In this document: piece after piece, positions 43,988 through 52,845 of the stretch
Position numbering within the stretch: the stretch's first letter is position 1
Layout: each line of letters begins with the position of its first letter
Assembly (NCBI RefSeq): GCF_047338595.1
Contig: NZ_JBLFBO010000012.1
Location: 20,862 to 84,861 of the forward strand
Length of the DNA stretch: 64,000 nt
Direction: 5' to 3'
Source: Nitrospira_D sp019636945
Lineage (GTDB): Bacteria > Nitrospirota > Nitrospiria > Nitrospirales > Nitrospiraceae
Translations under genes and position numbers: made by a program
Notes under the pieces: generated by a model
Database searches by the model: none
What the model was told of the DNA's origin: nothing
The model's input: only the letters and a program-made list of their open reading frames with translations

Positions 43988-45484
43988 GTGCGATCGGTGA
44001 CCTATTCGCTCAGCCTGGATGAGTTTCGTTCCTACGCGAAGCAGGGCAATCTCATTCCCCTCTTTCGCGAAATCCTGGCTGACCAGGATACTCCCGTATC
44101 GGCTTTTGCCAAGATCGACCATGGCCCCTCGGCCTATTTGTTGGAAAGCATTCAGGGAGGGGAGAAATGGGCGCGCTACTCGTTTCTCGGCAGCGGATCC
44201 CCGCTTGTCATCTACGAAGACCGGGGCGACTTATGTGTCAAGAAGGGCGGTCGTGTTCGTCGCATTCCCAGCCGAGGTGCTCCCTTAGACCGTCTGCGGG
44301 AAATTCTTGAGGTCTATCGCCCCGTGACGGTGCCGGAGTTGCCTCGCTTCGTCGGTGGCGCCGTGGGGTATCTCGGCTATGATATCGTCAAGACGTTTGA
44401 GGACCTTCCTTCTCGACGAAAAGACGATCTCCATCTTCCGCAGTTCGCTTTTCTTCTGACCGAGACGTTGCTGATCTTCGATAACGTGTCGCAGAAAATC
44501 AAAGTCGTGGCCAACGCGCAGGTTAAGTCCGAATCGGACCGAGACATTCGTGCAGCCTATCGAGATGCGACAACCCGCATTGAAAAGATGATCGCGAGAA
44601 TTCGTCGCCCGCTTCGCCGAGTCCAACCTAAGCACCGGCGGTCTCCGCTCCGCTTTACCTCCAATATGAACAAAGCGGATTTTGAGAAAATGGTCGCGCG
44701 CGCGCAGGAATACATTAAGGCGGGCGACATCTTTCAGTGTGTGCTCTCACAGCGATGGGAAACGAATTTGCAGGCGCCGCCGTTTCAGCTTTATCGCGCG
44801 CTTCGCGTGGTGAATCCGTCCCCGTACATGTACTACCTGCGTATCGCGGGAGTGGAACTGGTCGGATCGTCCCCGGAAATTCTCGTGCGGTGTGAAGACG
44901 GCCTCGCATCCGTGCGTCCGATTGCGGGGACCAGGCGACGTGGAGTGACGCCGGAAGAAGATGCGGAACTCGAGCGGCGGCTGTTGGCGGACGCGAAGGA
45001 GCGGGCCGAACACATCATGCTGGTGGACTTGGGGCGGAACGATATCGGCCGTGTCGCTGAACGGGGATCGGTCAGAGTCGAATCGTTGATGAATGTCGAG
45101 CGGTACTCCCATGTCATGCACATCGTGTCGAATGTCACGGGAAAATTGAGCAAGGACAAGACCGTCTACGATGTGCTCAAGGCCTGCTTCCCTGCCGGCA
45201 CGGTGTCCGGAGCACCGAAGATTCGGGCGATGGAAATCATCGAGGAACTTGAACCGACCAAACGTGGTCCCTATGCCGGAGCGGTCGGCTACATCAGTTT
45301 TTCTGGAAACATGGACATGTGCATCAATATTCGCACCGTCGTGGTCTCACGTCATAGGGCATTCATTCAAGCCGGTGCCGGTATCGTGGCTGATTCCAAT
45401 CCGGTCTATGAGTATGAAGAAACCTGTAACAAGGCCCGTGCCATGATGAAAGCCATCGAATTGGCAGAGCAGGGGCTGGAATAG
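43988..45484 (+). CDS. trpE: Anthranilate synthase component I
   Basis: The 498-residue chorismate-binding enzyme makes anthranilate with TrpG in the first committed tryptophan step. It has LLES in the Trp-feedback pocket (SAYLLESI), IKAGDIFQCVLSQRWE, RPIAGTRRRG, HIMLVDLGRNDIGRV and GTVSGAPKIRAMEII, all chorismate-enzyme motifs. The presence of the N-terminal regulatory residues suggests feedback inhibition by tryptophan. The start is GTG 43988 behind AGGGAGACGAG. It begins the order E-G-D-C-F-B-A. An aminodeoxychorismate synthase (PabB) is unlikely given the operon. Confidence 0.96.
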   Translation: MRSVTYSLSLDEFRSYAKQGNLIPLFREILADQDTPVSAFAKIDHGPSAYLLESIQGGEKWARYSFLGSGSPLVIYEDRGDLCVKKGGRVRRIPSRGAPLDRLREILEVYRPVTVPELPRFVGGAVGYLGYDIVKTFEDLPSRRKDDLHLPQFAFLLTETLLIFDNVSQKIKVVANAQVKSESDRDIRAAYRDATTRIEKMIARIRRPLRRVQPKHRRSPLRFTSNMNKADFEKMVARAQEYIKAGDIFQCVLSQRWETNLQAPPFQLYRALRVVNPSPYMYYLRIAGVELVGSSPEILVRCEDGLASVRPIAGTRRRGVTPEEDAELERRLLADAKERAEHIMLVDLGRNDIGRVAERGSVRVESLMNVERYSHVMHIVSNVTGKLSKDKTVYDVLKACFPAGTVSGAPKIRAMEIIEELEPTKRGPYAGAVGYISFSGNMDMCINIRTVVVSRHRAFIQAGAGIVADSNPVYEYEETCNKARAMMKAIELAEQGLE

Positions 45485-45486
45485 GG

Positions 45487-45556
45487 AATGGTTCATGTCT
45501 CATGGTTAATGTGGTGAAGAGGCACTAGAAGGTACTCGTTTCCGTCATGAACCATT
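45487..45556. repeat. Inverted repeat in the trpE-trpG spacer
   Basis: AATGGTTCATG (45487-45497) and CATGAACCATT (45546-45556) are perfect 11-bp inverted arms around a 48-nt centre. The 93-bp spacer is far larger than other junctions in this operon. It could be a small mobile repeat or an mRNA hairpin that sets trpE/trpG ratio. Confidence 0.55.
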
Positions 45557-45577
45557 TACCATCATCCATTTTTTGTT

Positions 45578-46141
45578 ATGTTACTTGTCATCGATAACTA
45601 CGACTCCTTCACCTACAACCTTGTCCAGTATCTCGGAGAATTGGGCGAGGACGTCCACGTGTACCGAAACGACAAGATTACCGTGGATCAGATCGAAGAG
45701 TTACACCCGGACCGTCTGGTGATTTCTCCCGGACCCTGCACGCCTAAGGAAGCGGGGATTTCTGTCGAGGCGATCCGGCAATTCGGGGGGAAGGTTCCCA
45801 TTCTTGGTGTCTGTTTGGGGCATCAGTCGATGGCGGTCGCCTATGGGGGGGAAGTGATCCGTGCGTCGCGGCTGATGCACGGGAAGACGTCACCGGTTCA
45901 GCATGACGGCAAGACCATCTTTCGTTCGTTGCCCAACCCGTTTGAAGCCACGCGGTACCATTCGCTGATCGTCAATCGGACGAATTTGCCGGACTGTTGT
46001 GAGATCTCAGCCGAAACTGCCGAGGGTGAAATCATGGGACTTCGGCATAAGACGCTGGGCGTCGAAGGCGTGCAGTTCCATCCGGAATCGATCCTGACCA
46101 GAGTCGGGAAAGATCTGCTCAATAACTTCCTGAAACTCTAG
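45578..46141 (+). CDS. trpG: Anthranilate synthase glutamine amidotransferase component II
   Basis: The 187-residue class I amidotransferase supplies ammonia from glutamine to TrpE. The catalytic triad is C79 in GVCLGHQ, with H168 and E170 in QFHPES; the oxyanion region is SPGPCTP. It is not fused to TrpE or TrpD. The same protein may also serve PabB for folate, as in other bacteria with a single copy; no separate pabA is seen here. Third base usage matches its neighbours. Confidence 0.96.
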   Translation: MLLVIDNYDSFTYNLVQYLGELGEDVHVYRNDKITVDQIEELHPDRLVISPGPCTPKEAGISVEAIRQFGGKVPILGVCLGHQSMAVAYGGEVIRASRLMHGKTSPVQHDGKTIFRSLPNPFEATRYHSLIVNRTNLPDCCEISAETAEGEIMGLRHKTLGVEGVQFHPESILTRVGKDLLNNFLKL

Positions 46142-46164
46142 CCGCTTCTTCTGCTGTGTGACCA

Positions 46165-47178
46165 ATGATCAAAGACGCACTCGCCAAGTTGGCCGACCGA
46201 ATCGATCTTTCCGCACAGGAAGCTGAAACGGTTCTGTGCGAGGTCATGGATGGGTCGGCCACTTCGGCGCAGATTGCCGCCTACTTGATGGGGCTCAGGC
46301 AGAAAGGTGAAACGGTCGATGAGATCGTCGGCTCGGCCAGAGCGATGCGATCACGGGCCGTTCGCATCAGTGTCGGAGCGTCCATCGTCGTAGATACCTG
46401 TGGGACCGGTGGAGATGGAGCGAATACATTCAATATCTCGACGACTGCCGCATTCGTCGTGGCGGGGGCCGGCATTACTGTTGCCAAGCACGGCAATCGT
46501 TCCGTATCTTCCAGAAGCGGAAGCGCCGATGTGTTGAGCGCCCTCGGCGTAAAGATCGAGTTGGAGCGGGAGCGGGTCGCCGACTGTATCGATGAAGTCG
46601 GCATCGGGTTTTTATTTGCTCCGCACTACCACAGTGCGATGAAACATTGTGCCGGGCCAAGGCAGGAGATGGGTATCCGAACGATCTTGAATGTGCTCGG
46701 GCCGCTCACGAATCCGGCCGGAGCCACGCATCAAGTGCTTGGGGTGTATGAGGCACAGAAGACGGAAATCCTCGGACGGGTCTTGCTCGAGCTGGGATCG
46801 CAACATTGCTTTGTGATTCATGGGATGGATGGACTGGACGAAATCACGTTGTCTGATCGGACGAAAGTCTCCGAGGGCAAGAGCGGAGTCGTCTCGAGCT
46901 ACTTTATCTCGCCGGAAGAATTCGAGTTGCCTCGTGTTCCCAGAAAAGAGGTTGCAGGGGGTTCGCCGGAGGACAATGCGCGAATCGTAAAAGAAATTTT
47001 GCAGGGTCGGAAAAGTTCCAAACGGGACATCGTTTGTTTGAACGCCGCGCCTGCCATGGTTGCTGGCCAGAAAGCGAAAACACTGAAGGAAGGCTTCCGT
47101 ATGGCTCAACAAACGATCGACTCAGGGGCTGCAGCGGAAAAGCTGGATCGACTGATTGCTTACACGACGAGGGCATGA
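46165..47178 (+). CDS. trpD: Anthranilate phosphoribosyltransferase
   Basis: The 337-residue enzyme joins anthranilate to PRPP. It has the glycine-rich PRPP site DTCGTGGDGANTFNIST, AKHGNRSVSSRSGSADVL for anthranilate and Mg2+ binding, and HGMDGLDEITLSD toward the C-terminus. Length is standard. It lies 23 bp after trpG and 7 bp before trpC, within a single transcription unit. Confidence 0.96.
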   Translation: MIKDALAKLADRIDLSAQEAETVLCEVMDGSATSAQIAAYLMGLRQKGETVDEIVGSARAMRSRAVRISVGASIVVDTCGTGGDGANTFNISTTAAFVVAGAGITVAKHGNRSVSSRSGSADVLSALGVKIELERERVADCIDEVGIGFLFAPHYHSAMKHCAGPRQEMGIRTILNVLGPLTNPAGATHQVLGVYEAQKTEILGRVLLELGSQHCFVIHGMDGLDEITLSDRTKVSEGKSGVVSSYFISPEEFELPRVPRKEVAGGSPEDNARIVKEILQGRKSSKRDIVCLNAAPAMVAGQKAKTLKEGFRMAQQTIDSGAAAEKLDRLIAYTTRA

Positions 47179-47185
47179 GTACGCG

Positions 47186-48013
47186 ATGATTCTCGATCGC
47201 ATTCTGGAACACAAAAAAGCGGAATTGCGGCATAAGCAAAGCCGGGCCTATCTGGCTGATCTGAAAGCAGCGATCCGTGATGCACCTCCCACGCTTGGCT
47301 TTGCGGTCACACTCGATGCGACGAAACCTCCGGCCAGTCCTTCGCTCATCGCCGAGGTCAAGAAGGCCTCTCCGAGTCTCGGCCTCTTGCGAGAAGAGTT
47401 CGCGGAGAAGTTTGATTATCTGGGACTGGCACGCATCTATAAAGAACAAGGCGCATCGGCCGTTTCGGTCCTGACCGACAAGGATTTTTTCCAGGGCGAC
47501 CTCCGGTATCTGAAAGAAATCAAACAAACATTCCCGATTCCAGCCCTCAATAAAGAATTCATGGTTGGCGATATCCAATTTTATGAGGCGCGGGCCCATG
47601 GTGCTGATGCGATTTTGCTGATCGTGGCGGCATTGGAGAAGCGACAGTTGATCGACTTTCACGCCTTGGCGACAGAACTGGGGATGGATAGTTTGTTCGA
47701 GACGCACCATGAGCGAGAGTTGGATACGGTCTTGGAATGGATTCCTAATGCGCGAATGATCGGAATCAACAATCGGGATCTCAGAACCTTCACGACAGAC
47801 CTCAATATCACGTTTCGTCTGGCAAAGCGGATTCCGTCTGACAAATTGATCATCAGTGAAAGCGGGATTCATAAGCGGGATGACGTGGTGAAATTGAACG
47901 AGGCCGGTATTCACGCCATGTTGATCGGCGAGTCCCTCATCCGAGCCGAGAACACAGCGGACAAGGTTCGTGAATTACTTGGAACCACGGCAAGTAGTGG
48001 CCATTCAGGATAG
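47186..48013 (+). CDS. trpC: Indole-3-glycerol phosphate synthase
   Basis: The 275-residue TIM-barrel enzyme closes the indole ring from CdRP. It has IAEVKKASPSLG with a catalytic Lys, LTDKDFFQG, NKEFMVG with the second Lys, INNRDLRTF and SESGI at the phosphate site. ATG 47186 (MILDRILEHKKAE) fits the family start; the frame opens at 47156, overlapping trpD. It is not fused to TrpF, which follows separately. Confidence 0.95.
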   Translation: MILDRILEHKKAELRHKQSRAYLADLKAAIRDAPPTLGFAVTLDATKPPASPSLIAEVKKASPSLGLLREEFAEKFDYLGLARIYKEQGASAVSVLTDKDFFQGDLRYLKEIKQTFPIPALNKEFMVGDIQFYEARAHGADAILLIVAALEKRQLIDFHALATELGMDSLFETHHERELDTVLEWIPNARMIGINNRDLRTFTTDLNITFRLAKRIPSDKLIISESGIHKRDDVVKLNEAGIHAMLIGESLIRAENTADKVRELLGTTASSGHSG

Positions 48014-48016
48014 GTG

Positions 48017-48655
48017 ATGCGGTTGATGGTGAAGATTAAGATCTGCGGCATCACCAATGAGGACGACGCAAAGGTGGCGGTGGCAGCCGGTACGGATGCC
48101 TTGGGTTTTATCATGTACCGGAAGAGTCCTCGTTTCGTCGAGGCGGCGGTCGTGAAAAGTATTGTGGCCGGGCTTCCCCCGTTTGTGTTGCCTGTTGGTG
48201 TCTTTGTGAATGAAGAGCCAGATCGGGTACGGACATTGATGGATGAGTGTGGCCTGGCCTTGGCCCAGCTGCATGGAGATGAAACCGCACTGTATTGTCA
48301 GGACCTTGGACGTCCTGTGATGAAAGCCCTTCGCCTCCAAGACCGGGGGACCTTTCTGGCTCTGGCAGAATTTCAAGGCCGGGCCAACGTACGAGGGTTT
48401 CTGATCGATGCCTTTTCCGATCAAGCCTATGGCGGAACCGGCCAAACCGTGGATTGGACCTTGGCACGGGAAGTCGCTCAGTCGATGCCGGTCGTTCTAG
48501 CAGGGGGGCTCACTCCAGTGAATGTAGCAGAGGCCATCACCCGTGTGCGTCCCTATGGGGTCGATGTCAGTAGCGGGGTGGAGTTGAGCCCTGGGAAAAA
48601 GGACCACGAGAAGGTCAAAGCGTTTATTAACGCCGCTAGACTTGTGCCAGCCTGA
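48017..48655 (+). CDS. trpF: Phosphoribosylanthranilate isomerase
   Basis: The 212-residue TIM-barrel enzyme isomerises PRA to CdRP. It has KICGIT with the catalytic Cys, DALGFIMYRKSPR, LAQLHGDE and the phosphate-binding VDVSSGVE with catalytic Asp, plus VLAGGLTP. Several starts are possible (GTG 48014, ATG 48017, ATG 48026); MVKIKICGIT from 48026 fits the family best, and AGGTGA precedes it, but the choice changes only three residues. It follows trpC within a few bases. Confidence 0.94.
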   Translation: MRLMVKIKICGITNEDDAKVAVAAGTDALGFIMYRKSPRFVEAAVVKSIVAGLPPFVLPVGVFVNEEPDRVRTLMDECGLALAQLHGDETALYCQDLGRPVMKALRLQDRGTFLALAEFQGRANVRGFLIDAFSDQAYGGTGQTVDWTLAREVAQSMPVVLAGGLTPVNVAEAITRVRPYGVDVSSGVELSPGKKDHEKVKAFINAARLVPA

Positions 48656-48712
48656 TCTCCGCCACTATACTTCACCGTCCGAAACGTTATTCAGCCAGGA
48701 GGATGTAATTAC

Positions 48713-49906
48713 ATGCCGACCCTTCCCGATAATCGTGGCCGCTTTGGACCCTATGGCGGACGGTATGTGCCTGAAACCCTCATGCCGGCTCTGCTGGAGC
48801 TCGAAGAGGAGTATGCGAAGGTCAAGAAAGACCGTCGCTTCCAGGCAGACCTGGCCTATTACCTCAAGCAATATGTCGGGCGTCCCACCAGCCTCTATCG
48901 TGCCGATCGGCTGACCAAGAAATTGGGCGGCGCCAAGATTTATCTCAAGCGGGAAGACCTGTGCCATACGGGCGCCCATAAGATCAATAATGCGATCGGA
49001 CAAGCCTTGCTGGCCGTTCGCATGAAGAAGCCTCGCGTGATTGCTGAGACCGGGGCGGGGCAACATGGTGTGGCCACGGCGACGGCTGCGGCCATGTTCG
49101 GACTCGAGTGCGAAATCTACATGGGCACGGAAGATATGGAACGGCAGGCCTTGAACGTCTTCCGCATGCGGCTGTTGGGGGCCAAGGTGACCGGTGTGGA
49201 TGCCGGAAGCCGCACGTTGAAAGATGCCATCAGCGAAGCGATGCGCGATTGGACGACGAATGTGCGCACCACCCATTACATCCTCGGCTCGGTGCTGGGG
49301 GCCCATCCCTATCCCATGATGATCAGAGATTTTCAGGCGATTATCGGACGGGAAGCGCGGAAGCAGATTCTGGCGGCGGAGGGTAAGTTGCCGAACTATC
49401 TCGTGGCCTGTGTCGGAGGCGGCAGCAATTCGATCGGGCTGTTCCATGCCTTTCTAAAGGACCCCAAGGTCAAGATGGTTGGGGTCGAGGCCGGGGGAAC
49501 TGGAATCACCAGTGGAAAACATGCGGCGCGATTCTCTGGCGGAAAGCCGGGCGTCTTACAGGGCACGATGACCTATCTGCTTCAAGATGACAATGGACAG
49601 ATCAATTTAACCCATTCCGTTTCGGCGGGCCTGGACTATGCCGCAGTCGGACCAGAGCATAGCCTCTATCATGATCTGGGTCGTATCGAGTACACCTACG
49701 CCACGGATAGTGAGGCCATGGCGGCGTTTGATCTGCTGGCCCGTGAAGAAGGGATTGTTCCTGCGTTGGAGAGCGCCCATGCGATCGCTCATGTGGTCAA
49801 GCTGGCGCCGACGCTGAAAAAGTCACAGCTCATTATTGCGAATCTATCGGGCCGTGGGGACAAAGACGTCCAACAAGTGGCCAGAATGCGAGGGGTCACG
49901 CTATGA
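48713..49906 (+). CDS. trpB: Tryptophan synthase beta chain
   Basis: The 397-residue PLP enzyme condenses indole with serine. It shows FGPYGGRYVPETLMPAL, PLP lysine K90 in HTGAHKINNA, the GAGQHGVATATAAA ammonia-lyase-type loop, and the phosphate-binding CVGGGSNSIG. It is the TrpB1 type that pairs with TrpA. CAGGAGGATG precedes ATG 48713, the strongest ribosome site in the operon. It overlaps trpA by 4 nt. Confidence 0.97.
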   Translation: MPTLPDNRGRFGPYGGRYVPETLMPALLELEEEYAKVKKDRRFQADLAYYLKQYVGRPTSLYRADRLTKKLGGAKIYLKREDLCHTGAHKINNAIGQALLAVRMKKPRVIAETGAGQHGVATATAAAMFGLECEIYMGTEDMERQALNVFRMRLLGAKVTGVDAGSRTLKDAISEAMRDWTTNVRTTHYILGSVLGAHPYPMMIRDFQAIIGREARKQILAAEGKLPNYLVACVGGGSNSIGLFHAFLKDPKVKMVGVEAGGTGITSGKHAARFSGGKPGVLQGTMTYLLQDDNGQINLTHSVSAGLDYAAVGPEHSLYHDLGRIEYTYATDSEAMAAFDLLAREEGIVPALESAHAIAHVVKLAPTLKKSQLIIANLSGRGDKDVQQVARMRGVTL

Positions 49907-50706
49907 GTGGACGGTTGGACAGCACGTTTGCACGCCTTCGTCAGAACAAGGAGAAGGCCCTCATTGCCTATCTCATGGCCGGGGACCCCGGACTGGCTGA
50001 GACCGAGCAACTCGTCGTCGCCCTTGAGCAGGCCGGCGCCGATATCATCGAACTGGGTGTACCGTTTTCAGATCCCATTGCCGATGGGCCAGTCATTCAG
50101 CAGGCTGCTGAACGGGCCTTGAAGAACGGCACATCGCTTCGGCAGATCCTCGCATCGGTCACCTCCCTTCGGCAGCGCACGCAAATCCCGATCATCCTCA
50201 TGCTGTACTACAACTCCATCCATGCCATGGGCTGTGAAGGGTTTTGCAAGGCGGCGAAGGCAGCTGGGGTGGATGGATTGATCGTGCCCGATATGCCACC
50301 AGACGAAGCCGGGCCGCTCAAGGCTCCGGCCGATGCGGCAGGGCTCTCGTTGATCTTCTTGCTCGCGCCGACCAGCACGACCGATCGGCGGAAACTGGTG
50401 GCGAAAGAGTCGCACGGCTTTGTTTACTATGTCTCGCTGACCGGTATTACCGGAGCCAAACTCAGTAATGCGACAGACATCCAACAGAATATCGATAAAC
50501 TCAGGAAGGTGTCTGCGTCTCCAGTCGCAGTGGGGTTTGGCGTCGCAACGCCGGAAGACGCCGCGCGCGTATCCAAGATGGCGGATGGGGTGATTGTCGG
50601 CAGCGCCATCGTGAAACAAATTGCGGCGCATCAACAAGACCCCGGCATGGTCGGACATGTCGCCGATTTTGTGCGATCGTTGAAAGCTGCAATGGTGCCA
50701 GCCTAA
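49903..50706 (+). CDS. trpA: Tryptophan synthase alpha chain
   Basis: The 267-residue TIM barrel cleaves indole-glycerol phosphate and channels indole to TrpB. Catalytic E50 and D61 lie in DIIELGVPFSDPIADGP; GLIVPDMP and the phosphate-binding GFGVATPEDA and VIVGSAIVK follow. Its ATG overlaps the trpB stop (ATGA), the normal coupling for the alpha2beta2 complex. It is the last gene of the operon; no clear terminator was seen before the IS insertion region. Confidence 0.96.
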   Translation: MSGRLDSTFARLRQNKEKALIAYLMAGDPGLAETEQLVVALEQAGADIIELGVPFSDPIADGPVIQQAAERALKNGTSLRQILASVTSLRQRTQIPIILMLYYNSIHAMGCEGFCKAAKAAGVDGLIVPDMPPDEAGPLKAPADAAGLSLIFLLAPTSTTDRRKLVAKESHGFVYYVSLTGITGAKLSNATDIQQNIDKLRKVSASPVAVGFGVATPEDAARVSKMADGVIVGSAIVKQIAAHQQDPGMVGHVADFVRSLKAAMVPA

Positions 50707-50899
50707 TAACCTACCTGGTGATGCTCTCAGACCTAAGCTGATACTTCGTCACACAGAGCAAGATCTCACTTCACGTCTTGCCTCCACATTGTGTGCCAGG
50801 TGTTTATGGCAGATGAAATTTGGCCAAGGGGCACCATGTGAGGAGGTTCGCGATCAGGTGTTACGCAGAAGTGAGCGGTTTGTTGAACACCAGCACTAG

Positions 50900-50913
50900 G
50901 CTCAGGACTCATT
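50900..50913 (+). repeat. Left terminal inverted repeat of the IS
   Basis: GCTCAGGACTCATT, the exact reverse complement of 51725-51738; preceded by the CTAG target duplication at 50896-50899. Confidence 0.9.
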
Positions 50914-50968
50914 AAGTTTAGGGTTCCCTCCGCCAATCAGCTGTGCTTCACTCAGGTCGGAGGTGGCC

Positions 50969-51729
50969 ATGAGTGACGTGTTTCTGTTAACCACGCAGCA
51001 GTTGAACCGGATCAAGCCCTATCTCCCTGTCCCGCACGGTATCCCGCGCGTGGATGATCGGCGGGTGATCAGCGGGATCATCTCTGTGATCCGGTACGGT
51101 CTTCAATGGAAGGATGCTCCAAAGGCGTATGGGCCGTACAAGACGCTCTACAACCGGTTTGTGCGCTGGAGCCGGGCCGGGATCTTCAACAAGATCTTTC
51201 GCGAGTTGGCGCGGCAGCCCGGGCCCAGAGACGGCTTGATGATCGATGCGACTCATCTGAAGGCCCATCGCACGGCGGCCAGCCTGCTCAAAAAGGGGCA
51301 GGCTCTCGCTGTATTGGCCGCACGAAAGGGGGCCTGAATTCGAAGCTCCATGCGGTGTGCGACGATGTGGGCAAGCCGGTGCACCTGTTGCTGACCGCAG
51401 GGCACACCAGTGATGACACCGGCGCGAGATGCCTGCTGCCCAGTCTTTCCAATGCCACATACCTGATCGCCGACCGCGGTTATGATGCCGATTGGTTCAT
51501 CGCCGCCCTCCGGAAGCAGGGCGTCACACCCTGCATTCCGCCACGGAACAACCGAACGACACGGCGTCGCTACAACAAAACCCTCTACAAACAACGCCAC
51601 AACATCGAGATCATGTTCGGGCGGATCAAGGATTGGCGTCGGATTGCCATGCGGTATGATCGCTGTGCCCACACCTTTTTCTCAGCCATCTGTCTCGCAG
51701 CCACCGTCATCTTCTATCTGAAAGAATGA
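50969..51729 (+). CDS. IS5-family transposase, two frames joined by -1 frameshift
   Basis: Frame A (50969-51337) encodes the N-terminal HTH-like part and the first DDE Asp (LMIDATHLKAHR); frame B (open to 51729) carries GRTKGGLNSKLHAVCDD, the second Asp (LIADRGYDADW) and the Glu (HNIEIMFGRIKDWRRIAMRYD). The switch fits at the A5G4 run CAAAAAGGGG (51290-51298), after LLKK in frame A, giving about 250 residues in all. Such -1 frameshifting is normal for IS427-type elements, so the gene is probably functional rather than broken. ATG 50969 follows GGAGGTGGCC. The last codons overlap the right inverted repeat. Confidence 0.85.
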
Positions 51730-51738
51730 GTCCTGAGC
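51725..51738 (-). repeat. Right terminal inverted repeat of the IS
   Basis: AATGAGTCCTGAGC, matching the left end; it overlaps the transposase stop codon and is followed by the second CTAG (51739-51742). Confidence 0.9.
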
Positions 51739-52224
51739 CTAGGGCTGCGAGACAAGCGTCTCTTAAAAGAGATTCCCAGGCGGCAGTGCTTTGCTGCCCA
51801 GCTGACGCTGAGCCAAATTTTTTGGGCCAAGACTCGGACCTGCCGGGTGAGACGAAATAATGCCATTCATTCAGCCCGTCGTGACTACGGTTATAGTGTG
51901 TCAGAGTTTGGCGATGCTGTGAGTTTGCACGATGGATGCGACAATCAGTCGCGTCACGAATCCCCAGAACGCTGATTGACGTACAAAGCCGGCCCTACGT
52001 TTTCAGGAGCGTGAAGTGTCGTTCGTCTGCAAGATACGTGATGTAAGTCGCGAGGTGTGAGAGTCCCGCACTCCTTAAAAGCCAGTCCATTTGCTTTGGC
52101 GATCTGGAATAGCTGCGATTTCAGCATCGCGACAGTGTTCGTCACCACACCGCCGGTGCTGAGTTTTTGCGCAAAGCTGTTGTGATCGAGATTTTATGAA
52201 TCAGGTTGCCGACGAAGGGGAGTC

Positions 52225-52830
52225 TTACATTTTGGTTTGCGGAGGCATGTATTTGATCATTTCTCCGGCGAGCTCTTTTGCGATGTCTTTGAGGCTTGGC
52301 TTGATGAACATGTAACTGTCTGACCGTTCATGGCGTGCTTTCCAGACCGTCGTGCCGGTAGCGGCATCGATCAGTCGAAGGCTGAGCCCCACTCGACCGA
52401 CGTTATCACCTTCCTTGCGGACGTATTCCCAGGAATTGACGCGAACCACAAGGAATGCATCGACGTTCAGGGCTTTCCCGAGCTTGACGGCCGAATCTTT
52501 ATCGGATTGTCCGGTCATCTCTAGACGAGAAAAGTAGAACACCAGTGAATCAAAGGCCTCCTTTGAGGCTTGAAAGATATCCGTGACATTTTCAGGCGAG
52601 ACGACCCGCTCTATGTTGCCTTGCCGATTCAGTGCTCCTACCAGCACGTCCTGAATGTCTTCCCGGGCGCTGTCGTACTGGCTGGCCATCGGTGGCAGCA
52701 CGGCGATAGTCTGAGGTCGAAATACCCTGGCGCCAGGGCCTTCCCACACCTCCTGCAACCCTCCGCAACCGCTGAGTAGCGCGACAAGCAAGACGAGAGA
52801 TGGGATGCGCACAGATACTCGAGCCAACAT
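52225..52830 (-). CDS. Lipoprotein with CsgG/LpoB-like fold
   Basis: The 201-residue protein has a lipoprotein signal with lipobox LLSGC (C22). The mature part runs TIAVLPPMASQYDSAREDI, VVSPENVTDIFQASKEAFD, ALNVDAFLVVRVNSWEY and LSLRLIDAATGTTVWKARHE, the alternating strand-helix order of GNA1162/LpoB/CsgG-type lipoproteins. It probably faces the periplasm from the outer membrane. It lies 15 bp after an outer-membrane protein gene and is likely co-transcribed with it. Exact partner unknown. Confidence 0.75.
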   Translation of the reverse strand: MLARVSVRIPSLVLLVALLSGCGGLQEVWEGPGARVFRPQTIAVLPPMASQYDSAREDIQDVLVGALNRQGNIERVVSPENVTDIFQASKEAFDSLVFYFSRLEMTGQSDKDSAVKLGKALNVDAFLVVRVNSWEYVRKEGDNVGRVGLSLRLIDAATGTTVWKARHERSDSYMFIKPSLKDIAKELAGEMIKYMPPQTKM

Positions 52831-52845
52831 GAGTTTAGTATACCA

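Larger units (their letters stand above)
50900..51738 (+). mobile_element. IS5-family insertion sequence, 839 bp
   Basis: The ends GCTCAGGACTCATT (50900-50913) and AATGAGTCCTGAGC (51725-51738) are perfect 14-bp terminal inverted repeats. They are flanked by CTAG on both sides (50896-50899 and 51739-51742), a 4-bp target duplication that is itself palindromic. The enclosed transposase with a -1 frame change, the size and the CTAG target fit the IS427-type branch of IS5. It inserted into a decayed RAYT gene downstream of trpA. Intact ends and duplicated target point to fairly recent movement. Confidence 0.9.
50785..51979 (+). pseudogene. REP-associated tyrosine transposase remnant, split by an IS
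   Basis: The left part (about 50785-50898) reads, with frame changes, QVFMADEI, FGQGAPCEEVRDQV and LRRSERFVEHQ. Right of the IS (from 51739) it continues LGLRDKRLLKEIPRRQ, CFAAQLTLSQIF, RNNAIHSARRDYGYSVSEFG and, after another frameshift near 51930, DATISRVTNPQNAD and TGA (51977-51979). This order matches the C-terminal half of REP-associated Y1 transposases (RAYT): SPWEEVRDQVLLGSERFVE, KEIPRRQRFAARPSL, then an AI..A...YGYS..EIA..LGLH.STISR helix-turn-helix. The catalytic N-terminal HUH domain is not recognised. At least two frameshifts and the IS insertion make it dead. Alignment is from memory of the family. Confidence 0.65.

Noticed and set aside
46904..47914. 336-codon open frame antisense to trpD and trpC
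   Set aside because: Spans two well-supported trp genes in the opposite sense and lacks any motif.
51954..52148. 64-codon minus-strand frame right of the RAYT remnant
   Set aside because: Overlaps the remnant end and could not be matched to any family; possibly decayed DNA.
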